Positions 52,217 to 58,360 of a stretch of 64,000 nucleotides of DNA are shown here, in pieces. How positions within the stretch are numbered: the stretch's first letter is position 1; the number at the start of each line of letters is the position of its first letter. The notes beneath the pieces were generated by a model. It did not search any database, had not been told where the DNA came from, and was given only the letters and a program-made list of their open reading frames with translations. The position numbers and the translations under genes are program-made. Source of the stretch: Sulfurimonas sp. (lineage in GTDB: Bacteria > Campylobacterota > Campylobacteria > Campylobacterales > Sulfurimonadaceae); NCBI RefSeq assembly GCF_028714655.1, contig NZ_JAQTLY010000008.1, positions 1 through 64,000 of the forward strand, in the 5' to 3' direction.

Positions 52217-52405
52217 ATGACTCAGCGAGATATGGCAGGATTTTTGGATATTGATGTTAAAACTATTAGAAATTGGCGTGAAAAGAAACCACATTTATAT
52301 GAAATAATCATGAAAGGCTTTGCATTTGAAGAAGTGGTAAAAAAAGCCCAACAAAACGCCGACGAGCTAAAAGCTTTGGAAGAGCAGTTTAAAGGGAAGA
52401 AGTAA
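52217..52405 (+). CDS. Small helix-turn-helix protein divergent from mod
   Basis: 62-residue protein whose first half is an HTH (TQRDMAGFLDIDVKTIRNWREKKP) and whose second half is a charged helix. A good AAAAAAGGT ribosome binding site precedes the ATG. Its place opposite the restriction operon suggests it could act as a controller of mod and res expression. That role is inferred; the sequence is shorter than typical C proteins. Confidence 0.7.
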   Translation: MTQRDMAGFLDIDVKTIRNWREKKPHLYEIIMKGFAFEEVVKKAQQNADELKALEEQFKGKK

Positions 52406-52415
52406 ATATTTATCT

Positions 52416-52438
52416 AAAATATTGCATTTTGTCATATT
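52416..52438. repeat. 23-bp direct repeat, copy 1
   Basis: First of three copies of an AT-rich 23-mer with core ATATTGCATTTTG, between the small HTH gene and the TPR gene. It is identical to the copy at 57567-57589, more than 5 kb away. Confidence 0.75.
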
Positions 52439-52521
52439 ATTTTTCTTTTCTTTTTTTAGCAGGTATAATTTGTATAAATTTTCAAATGAAATAGAATAAT
52501 GATTACAAAAGGAAATACAAT

Positions 52522-54036
52522 ATGCTTAGAGTGAAACTAGAAGAACAATTAAAACTTTTAAAAAATTCTTGTGAACTATATGATAAAGGCAGGATTGAGG
52601 AAGCACTTGATATTGCTAAAACATTAAGAACATTATTTCATGATACAAAATCAAGCACATCATTGGTTAAACAGCTTAATCAAAAAGACATTATTAAACT
52701 TTTATCAACTTTATCTGATAAAACAAAAGATTCTTTACTAAAGACTATGAAAAATGTAACTACAATATCAATTATGATGACCAGTGATGGGCAAAGACCT
52801 TATTTGAACAATGGTGAAAAAAAAGAATTACTATCTATCAAAGATTGGCTAGAAGAGAATGTACTCATAATAGATGATAAATCATATTCAAGGTACGATA
52901 TTATCAAAATTACTGCTCACAAAGATGGTGGTGCGCACATTGAAATTGGGGGTAAAGAATTAAAACCACTAAAAAATAAGTTTGGTACTTTTACAATAAG
53001 TGAATACAATCATAAAATTACTAAAGATTTAACTAATCATCATTATATACTGCTTAGACAATTTGCTTATGAAGTTTTACACAGTGAAGAAATATTTACG
53101 AATAATAATTTATCTTTTGAACCTATGAAGATTTATAAATCATATAGAGAATATATGATTGATGGGGATGGCTACTTTTCTCAAAAAAAATTTTATAAAG
53201 CCATTGAATCATATAAACTAGCCATTGAAATAAACTCTAATAATTGTGAAATTCCATATAACAATATTGCAAATTGTTTAGTAGAATTTGGAGAAATTGA
53301 TGAAGCAATAGAATATTATAAAAAAGCTATACAATTAAATGATAAATATATTGATGCATTATATAATTTATCAATTAGGTATGAAAAAATGAAACGATAT
53401 GATTTAACAATTGATTTATATATAAAAATATTAAATTTAGACAATTCTCATAAAGCTGTAAATCATAACTTAAGAGCAACGATAAATATTTTAAATGATT
53501 TAGAAGAAGAGATTTTATTTCAAAATGAATTGTATATTACAAATAATTCTTCTAGCTTATTGTATCTACAAAATTTAGGCATTGGTTTGCTTAAGTTAGG
53601 TTGTTTTGAAGAGGCTGAAAAACTACATAACTATGCAATAAGTAAATTTAGTGATAACATATATTTACTCAATAACTTAGCTTATACACTATTTAAACAA
53701 AATAAATTAAAAGAAGCCTCTCAAATATTTAATACCTTACTAAAACAGGATATTGATAACTATAAAATATTTTTAGCAATAATTGAGTTTTACTTAATTT
53801 CAAATAGTAATTTATCAGATGAAATTGTTGAAAAATTTCAAAAGTTATTTAATGAGCAAATCATTTATTTAGAAATGTTTATGATTTTATTTAAACTAAG
53901 AGACAGCAATATTGAAGAAAACATTTCAATTGAAAAGTTTAGAAACAATATTAAAGATTTCGATTTTACAGACATTAAACATTGGGCAGTTAATAAAACA
54001 AATATACTCAATTTTATAGAAAAATTAGAAATTTGA
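52522..54036 (+). CDS. TPR-repeat protein with an unclassified N-terminal domain
   Basis: Cytoplasmic protein of 504 residues. Residues about 1-190 form an unrecognised domain with LRTLFHDTKSSTSLVKQL near residue 36 and DGGAHIEIGGKEL near residue 137. Residues about 205-480 are TPR repeats (YFSQKKFYKAIESYKLAIEI, VEFGEIDEAIEYYKKAIQL and later ones). Codon use is more AT-rich than in the flanking hox genes. In a defence island it might be a sensor or effector. No activity is assigned. Confidence 0.75.
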   Translation: MLRVKLEEQLKLLKNSCELYDKGRIEEALDIAKTLRTLFHDTKSSTSLVKQLNQKDIIKLLSTLSDKTKDSLLKTMKNVTTISIMMTSDGQRPYLNNGEKKELLSIKDWLEENVLIIDDKSYSRYDIIKITAHKDGGAHIEIGGKELKPLKNKFGTFTISEYNHKITKDLTNHHYILLRQFAYEVLHSEEIFTNNNLSFEPMKIYKSYREYMIDGDGYFSQKKFYKAIESYKLAIEINSNNCEIPYNNIANCLVEFGEIDEAIEYYKKAIQLNDKYIDALYNLSIRYEKMKRYDLTIDLYIKILNLDNSHKAVNHNLRATINILNDLEEEILFQNELYITNNSSSLLYLQNLGIGLLKLGCFEEAEKLHNYAISKFSDNIYLLNNLAYTLFKQNKLKEASQIFNTLLKQDIDNYKIFLAIIEFYLISNSNLSDEIVEKFQKLFNEQIIYLEMFMILFKLRDSNIEENISIEKFRNNIKDFDFTDIKHWAVNKTNILNFIEKLEI

Positions 54037-54102
54037 CTCACACTATTTGGTAGCGTTCAAGATTCTGTATCAGCATCAAGTAATTCTTAAAATTGTATTA
54101 CA

Positions 54103-54294
54103 AACCCAAACTCAACAAAAAAGCCCCACCAAAAAGCGAGGCTTTAAAATTGTCCCCAAGGGACGAGCAAAGAGATAAGATCTCCAGCCCAAATACTTAA
54201 AAATAATTGTATAACAAATTATCTAAATTCACACAAACCCAATCTTCTTCGTTCCCTCCCTAGCTTCATCATGGATACTCCGCATACTTGAAAC
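54103..54294 (-). repeat. ORF6N tail plus 3' hairpin module, copy A
   Basis: About 190 bases that match 56858-57048 with few changes. The upper part (54233-54294) still encodes the last 20 or so residues of the ORF6N protein (SIHDEAREGTKKIGFV) and its stop. The lower part (54120-54185) is the three-hairpin 3' module. It abuts the rhuM stop codon within 3 bases. The gap from 54037 to 54102 shows nothing else. Confidence 0.8.
54120..54145 (-). terminator. Terminator in repeat copy A
   Basis: On the minus strand AAAGCCTCGC pairs with GTGGGGCTTT (two G-U pairs) around a 6-base loop, followed by TTTTG. It would end transcription from rhuM. Two short hairpins (GTCCC-CAA-GGGAC and GAGAT-AAG-ATCTC) lie on its 5' side in the minus direction. 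Confidence 0.75.
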
Positions 54295-54296
54295 TC

Positions 54297-55127
54297 TTAT
54301 ATATTTTTCAGCAAATCATTTACAGATATAGCGATTTTATTGACAGCAAATACTTTGTTTCCAAGATCCTTGAAACTTGCTCCAAAATGATATACGGTTT
54401 CATCACAGATCAAAAATCTATCGTGAAAATTTTTAGTGATTTTTACTTCAAGATTGCGGTATTGTTTGTTGTATTTTTCTATATCAAGTTGTAGTTTTTT
54501 AGATCTGTTTTGAGTATAAAGAGTAAATTGTACATTTTGATTTTTTGACAACAGAGTCAATATAGATTCATCTATATAGTTATCAATCAAAATGATTGAA
54601 ACTTTTGCACTATTTATTAAATCAGATAAAAGTACATAAGCATCAAATATTTGTCCATTAAAAAATATTCCGTGTTTGATTTCTATTGTATTATTTTTAA
54701 TATGAGATTTGATATTAGCCATATCATTTTCAAGAAGAGATAATCTTTGTTCTGTAATTTTATGAGTATTGATAGCATAACCGTTTTGGATATAATTTTT
54801 AAGTACAGATGTTGCCCATTGTCTAAATTTTGTGGCTTTTAACGAGCTTACTCTGTACCCCACAGAAATAATTGCATCTAAATTGTAGTGTTTTATGTTT
54901 CTTTTAACGCTTCTACTACCTTCTTGCCGAACTACCGAGAAATCCTCGACAGTTGAATTTTCAGTTAGCTCTTTTTCTTTGTAGATATTTTTCAAATGCA
55001 GACTAATATTATCACTGCTCGTCTCAAATAATTCAGCCATTTGAACTTGATTAAGCCAAATAGTCTCTTCATTAACTGAGATTTTTAGCTCTAATTCCCC
55101 ATCATTATAAACCACTACATCAGACAT
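54297..55127 (-). CDS. rhuM: RhuM-family protein with a PLD-like C-terminal region
   Basis: 276-residue protein. Residues about 1-155 match RhuM proteins (ETIWLNQVQMAELFETSSDNISLHLKN-type start, VKRNIKHYNLDAIISVGYRV, FRQWATSVLKNYIQNGYAIN). The rest contains FNGQIFDAYVLLSDLINSA and FHDRFLICDE, then YHFGASFKDLG, like one half of a phospholipase D-type fold. RhuM proteins occur on pathogenicity and defence islands; their role is unclear. ATG 55127 is used because AGGGG precedes it; the frame opens at 55169. Confidence 0.8.
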   Translation of the reverse strand: MSDVVVYNDGELELKISVNEETIWLNQVQMAELFETSSDNISLHLKNIYKEKELTENSTVEDFSVVRQEGSRSVKRNIKHYNLDAIISVGYRVSSLKATKFRQWATSVLKNYIQNGYAINTHKITEQRLSLLENDMANIKSHIKNNTIEIKHGIFFNGQIFDAYVLLSDLINSAKVSIILIDNYIDESILTLLSKNQNVQFTLYTQNRSKKLQLDIEKYNKQYRNLEVKITKNFHDRFLICDETVYHFGASFKDLGNKVFAVNKIAISVNDLLKNI

Positions 55128-55186
55128 ACATACCCCTGCTAATATTAGATTTTCACAACTATAATACAAAATAAAAATTTGATTTA

Positions 55187-55209
55187 AAAATATTGCATTT
55201 TGAAATATT
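55187..55209. repeat. 23-bp direct repeat, copy 2
   Basis: Second copy of the 23-mer, differing at two positions from copies 1 and 3, upstream of rhuM. The bases on its left (ATTTGATTT) are also shared with copy 3 upstream of the ORF6N gene, so the two promoter regions are related. Confidence 0.7.
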
Positions 55210-55237
55210 ATTTTACTTTATGATTTTTTGATAAGAT

Positions 55238-55442
55238 AAATTCACATAAACCCTATCTTCTTCGTTCCCTCTCTAGCTTCATCATGGATACTCTGCATAC
55301 TTGAAACCACTTGCACCACTTTTTGGAGTAGTTCTGTTGTCTCTTTGTCGTTTGTTTCTAGTTTTTCAAGCCTTTTGATGATGTAGAAGTATGGTACGGA
55401 TTGATTGAGATAAAGAAAATGTGGTGATTTAGAAAGTTTCAA
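55238..55442 (-). pseudogene. Remnant of an ORF6N gene, copy D
   Basis: The segment still encodes about 54 residues that match the C-terminus of the intact ORF6N protein (NQSVPYFYIIKRLEKLETND onward) with about four changes. It lacks the DNA-binding domain and a normal start. Homology to the intact copy ends near 55406. This is a truncated duplicate rather than a gene. Confidence 0.8.
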
Positions 55443-55502
55443 GATTTAAAACATATGTGATATAATCATACATATAAATAAAATACATACAAGGAAAACA
55501 AT

Positions 55503-55769
55503 ATGAATGCGCTAAAAGTGAGAAAAAACTTTTTGCTTGATAGTGATGTTATCGATAAAGCTACAGATATTTTAAAACAAAAGCATAAAAATATGACAGA
55601 AGCTATCAATTGCTACTTTCAAGCTATCACAAAAGACCCAACGCTTTTAGATACTATTGAAAATATCGCTTCAAGAAGAACTGGAAGCTTCATAGGATTA
55701 CTTGATGGTAAAATAGGTGATGAGGATTTCAAACAAATTAAAAAGGGCTATCATGAAAGTATTTCTTGA
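55503..55769 (+). CDS. Antitoxin of a PIN-domain toxin pair
   Basis: 88-residue protein whose N-terminal part (ALKVRKNFLLDSDVIDKATDIL, then MTEAINCYFQAI) suggests a ribbon-helix-helix or related DNA-binding fold. It overlaps the PIN toxin gene by 17 bases, the usual antitoxin-first order. It has an AAGGAAAAC leader. The exact family is not certain. Confidence 0.75.
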   Translation: MNALKVRKNFLLDSDVIDKATDILKQKHKNMTEAINCYFQAITKDPTLLDTIENIASRRTGSFIGLLDGKIGDEDFKQIKKGYHESIS

Positions 55770-56178
55770 TGCAAATATTTGTTTAGATTTGCTTGATTCT
55801 TCACGATTGACTTCTAAAAATTCTATAGCTTGGTATATGAAAAACAAAGATAAAGCCGATATGGAATTTTATTTTTCTGGTGATTTTATTACAACTATTT
55901 ACTATCATTTAACCGAAAAAAGAAAACTTGATGGAAAATTGGTCATAGAAGCTATCGATGCCCTTTGTGGTGAAATTTCCCCAATATACTTAACTTATAG
56001 CGATTTTCAACTAGCAAAAAAAAGCTTTTTTGATGGTGTATTTGATGATTTTGAAGATTTGATTGTACTTCACAGTGGAATTCGATTTGCTTGTAGTGAA
56101 TGTATCACAAATGATAAAAGATTACTCAAACTTGGTAATTTTGAGAATATGAAAATACTAACTTCAAATAATAAATGA
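55753..56178 (+). CDS. PIN-domain ribonuclease toxin
   Basis: 141-residue toxin of the PIN (VapC-like) family. The N-terminus MKVFLDANICLDLLD carries the first acidic residue. FDDFEDLIVLHSGIRFACSECITNDKRL carries the later acidic residues and the conserved TNDK motif. ATG 55753 is preferred, with AAAGGG just upstream. It would act by cutting RNA when the antitoxin is lost. Confidence 0.87.
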   Translation: MKVFLDANICLDLLDSSRLTSKNSIAWYMKNKDKADMEFYFSGDFITTIYYHLTEKRKLDGKLVIEAIDALCGEISPIYLTYSDFQLAKKSFFDGVFDDFEDLIVLHSGIRFACSECITNDKRLLKLGNFENMKILTSNNK

Positions 56179-56181
56179 AAG

Positions 56182-56247
56182 AAAGCCCCACCAAAAAGCG
56201 AGGCTTTAAAATTGTCCCCAAGGGACGAGCAAAGAGATAAAATCTCT
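56182..56247. repeat. 3' hairpin module, copy B (with terminator)
   Basis: 66 bases that match 54120-54185 almost perfectly, without the ORF6N tail. It holds three hairpins: AAAGCCCCAC/GCGAGGCTTT (56182-56207), GTCCC/GGGAC (56214-56226), and AGAGAT/ATCTCT (56233-56247). The last stem is complete here. It lies between the converging PIN toxin and RelE/ParE toxin genes and probably terminates the latter. Confidence 0.78.
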
Positions 56248-56265
56248 AGTCTAAATAAAACAGAA

Positions 56266-56550
56266 TCATTTTAATTTTTCCATATATTTGTTTATACCGA
56301 TGATAGTAATTTGATTTTTAGCAGTATCAATCTTATAAGGCACAACATAACCTTTAAATACAAGGTCTCTTATATTTTTATCATTGAAGTAGATTGATTT
56401 TTTATATTTAAAAGGCATATTTGGTATATCATCTATAGTCTCATCTAAATCTACTTGAAACTTTAGAGCCTGATTCACACTATCTTGTGCTATATATTCC
56501 ATGATAAATTGGAGTTTTTGAAGATAACTAGTATCCCTAATTATTTGCAT
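56266..56550 (-). CDS. RelE/ParE-family toxin
   Basis: 94-residue protein with the RelE/ParE layout: two N-terminal helices (LQKLQFIMEYIAQDSVNQALKF-like), then IDDIPNMPFKYKKSIYF and a C-terminal sheet (IRDLVFKGYVVPYKIDTAKNQITIIGI). It overlaps its antitoxin gene by 14 bases. ATG 56550 is preferred to 56580, which would extend far into the antitoxin gene. Confidence 0.85.
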   Translation of the reverse strand: MQIIRDTSYLQKLQFIMEYIAQDSVNQALKFQVDLDETIDDIPNMPFKYKKSIYFNDKNIRDLVFKGYVVPYKIDTAKNQITIIGINKYMEKLK

Positions 56551-56803
56551 ATTTAGACTTGAGATTTTCTTTGAAATCATTCATTTGATTGGTATATTGT
56601 TCCTGCGATAGTAACTGCGTATTGCCATTTTCTATATCTGATAAGCATTTATGAAAATACACCTTTGTTTGTTCAAAATCCTTATTTACGGCATCGCTCT
56701 CTTTTACCGAGAAATTTTTGACCATACCCTCTTTTAAACTTTTTATAATAGTTAAAAATGACTCATAGTTATCATCCTCTACTTGAAGCTGTACAGTTCT
56801 CAT
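56537..56803 (-). CDS. Antitoxin partner of the RelE/ParE-like toxin
   Basis: 88-residue protein with N-terminal VQLQVEDDNYESFLTIIKSL, a short strand-helix segment, followed by a charged helical tail. Size, position upstream of the toxin, and the overlap support an antitoxin role. An AAGAGGTAAGG leader precedes the ATG. Confidence 0.78.
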   Translation of the reverse strand: MRTVQLQVEDDNYESFLTIIKSLKEGMVKNFSVKESDAVNKDFEQTKVYFHKCLSDIENGNTQLLSQEQYTNQMNDFKENLKSKYANN

Positions 56804-56857
56804 CCTTACCTCTTTTTTCTTTTATTGTATCTTATTTTTAATATAAAATTATTTATA

Positions 56858-57048
56858 AATCCAAACTCAACAAAAAAACCTCACCAAAAAGCAATGCTTT
56901 AAAATTGTCCCCAAGGGACGAGCAAAGAGATAAGATCTCCAGCCCAAATACTTAAAAGTAATTGTATAACAAATTATCTAAATCATACAAACCCTATCTT
57001 CTTCGTTCCCTCTCTAGCTTCATCGTAAATGCTCTGCATACTTGAAAC
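56858..57048 (-). repeat. ORF6N tail plus 3' hairpin module, parental copy C
   Basis: The copy attached to the intact ORF6N gene. It runs from within the last 20 codons of the gene through about 125 bases of 3' region. The terminator arm here has changed to GCAATGCTTT, but AAAGC-AAT-GCTTT still forms a hairpin. Copies A, B and D are partial duplicates of this region and the gene end. Confidence 0.8.
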
Positions 57049-57513
57049 CACTTGCACCACTTTTTGGAGTAGTTCTGTTGTCTCTTTGTCGTTTGTTTCT
57101 AGTTTTTCAAGCCTTTTGATGATGTCAAAGTATGGTACGGACTGATTTTTAAGTTTTGTAAATGTTCGCATGATTTGTTTTGTGACTTCTACGGCAATAC
57201 CGCTTTTTAAAACTGTAGCCAACATGTAAACACCTTGTTCAGTAAATACATAAGGCAATTTTCTAACACCTCCCCAACTTGATGTCGCATTTTGCGATAT
57301 CAAGTTATCAAACTCTTCTTTTGTAAGTTGAAACATAAAATCACCATCAAATCGTTCTATGTTTCTTTTAACCTGTTCATTCAGTCTGCTAGTCTGGACT
57401 TTATAAAGTTCGGCTAAATCCTTATCAATCATTACCTGAATGCCTCTGATGATAAATATTTTATCATCTACGACAATATTATTTAAAACTTGATTTTTAG
57501 TATCCATCTCCAC
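56983..57513 (-). CDS. ORF6N-domain DNA-binding protein
   Basis: 176-residue protein with an N-terminal ORF6N domain (IFIIRGIQVMIDKDLAELYK, then LNEQVKRNIERFDGDFMFQL and WGGVRKLPYVFTEQGVYML). It ends in a coiled-coil C-terminus (IKRLEKLETNDKETTELLQK). ORF6N proteins are phage-type regulators or antirepressors often found on mobile DNA. Its 3' end has been copied at least twice nearby. Confidence 0.9.
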   Translation of the reverse strand: MEMDTKNQVLNNIVVDDKIFIIRGIQVMIDKDLAELYKVQTSRLNEQVKRNIERFDGDFMFQLTKEEFDNLISQNATSSWGGVRKLPYVFTEQGVYMLATVLKSGIAVEVTKQIMRTFTKLKNQSVPYFDIIKRLEKLETNDKETTELLQKVVQVVSSMQSIYDEAREGTKKIGFV

Positions 57514-57566
57514 CGCTCCTAGATTTTAAGATACAAAACCATAACAGAAAATTTGATTTTGATTTG

Positions 57567-57589
57567 AAAATATTGCATTTTGTCATATT
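57567..57589. repeat. 23-bp direct repeat, copy 3
   Basis: Identical to copy 1 over 23 bases. It lies upstream of the ORF6N gene and only about 50 bases from the hoxU stop, close to the edge of the island. Confidence 0.75.
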
Positions 57590-57600
57590 GTTGAAAATTA

Positions 57601-57646
57601 AAATAAGTGTCGACTCAAAATAATTTTCTTACAAGTAAACTTATTT
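57601..57646. other. Inverted repeat at the hoxU end of the island
   Basis: Arms AAATAAGT (57601-57608) and ACTTATTT (57639-57646) flank 30 bases; the second arm contains the hoxU stop codon. It could be a weak terminator of the now isolated hoxEFU transcript or part of the original junction sequence. Confidence 0.4.
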
Positions 57647-58360
57647 CCCCCTGTTTTTCACAAGCTCCGTAATAATCCCTCTTTTTTTAACAACTTCCTC
57701 TTCAGTGATATCTTTCTCATAAAGCGCGCCTGTCGGGCAGACATAGACGCATTTGCCGCAGCTTGTGCAACTCTGTGAGTCAGCCCACGGCTCGTCCATA
57801 TCATGAATTATTCTTGTAGTCAGTCCTCTGCCTAAGAGACCTATTGCATATGCACCCTCAATCTCGTCGCATACGCGGATGCATCTTGTGCATAGTATGC
57901 ATCTGTTTGGGTCATTTACAAAGTTTTTATGCGAAGCGTCTATCTCAAACCTTTGGTTCAGGTATGGAACTTGGCTATGTTCAAGCGGCAACTCTACGGA
58001 TTTGCTTTGAAGTTCGCAATCTCCGTTTGCCACACATGTGCTGCATATATGAGACCTTTCGCTAAAAAGCATCGAGAGTATCATTTTTCTGCTCGCTTCA
58101 ATTTTTGGCGAGCTTGTTATGACTTCCATCCCCTCTCTTATCTTTGCCGTACATGCAGGAGTCGGTTCTTTACATCCTTTTATATCAACTATGCACATTC
58201 TGCATGAACCGACACAGCTAAGACCTTCTAAATAGCAGAGCGTCGGAATCTCGATGGAGTTGTCGCGTGCAACTTCAAGTATGGTTTGGTTTGATTGCCC
58301 CGTGACATCTATGCCGTTTATTTTAAAGGTTTTAACCCTGACTTTTTCTCTAATCATCAT
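57641..58360 (-). CDS. hoxU: NAD-reducing hydrogenase diaphorase subunit HoxU
   Basis: Iron-sulfur subunit linking the HoxF flavin site to HoxY. The product of about 239 residues has an N-terminal plant-type [2Fe-2S] domain (CYLEGLSCVGSCRMC), a [4Fe-4S] site of His-Cys3 type (HICSTCVANGDCELQ), and two C-terminal [4Fe-4S] motifs (CILCTRCIRVC and CTSCGKCVYVC). ATG 58360 follows AAGGA inside the end of hoxF. The frame extends to 58387 with no better leader. Confidence 0.93.
   Translation of the reverse strand: MMIREKVRVKTFKINGIDVTGQSNQTILEVARDNSIEIPTLCYLEGLSCVGSCRMCIVDIKGCKEPTPACTAKIREGMEVITSSPKIEASRKMILSMLFSERSHICSTCVANGDCELQSKSVELPLEHSQVPYLNQRFEIDASHKNFVNDPNRCILCTRCIRVCDEIEGAYAIGLLGRGLTTRIIHDMDEPWADSQSCTSCGKCVYVCPTGALYEKDITEEEVVKKRGIITELVKNRGK

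Larger units (their letters stand above)
47641..57640. other. Defence and toxin-antitoxin island inside the hox operon
   Basis: A block of 10,000 bases between the hoxU stop and the hoxY start. It holds a type III restriction system, a small HTH gene, a TPR gene, a RhuM gene, PIN and RelE/ParE toxin-antitoxin pairs and an ORF6N gene. Repeated non-coding segments link the later genes. No integrase or transposase is visible, so the mode of entry is unknown. Confidence 0.8.

Noticed and set aside
55242-55442. A 66-residue gene
   Set aside because: The encoded residues are a copy of the C-terminus of the ORF6N protein without its DNA-binding domain, and there is no plausible ribosome binding site. 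It was kept as a remnant.
54100-57100. The repeats in the island as a CRISPR array
   Set aside because: Repeat lengths, spacing of 1-2 kb, and content (gene tails and terminators) do not fit CRISPR, and no cas gene is present.
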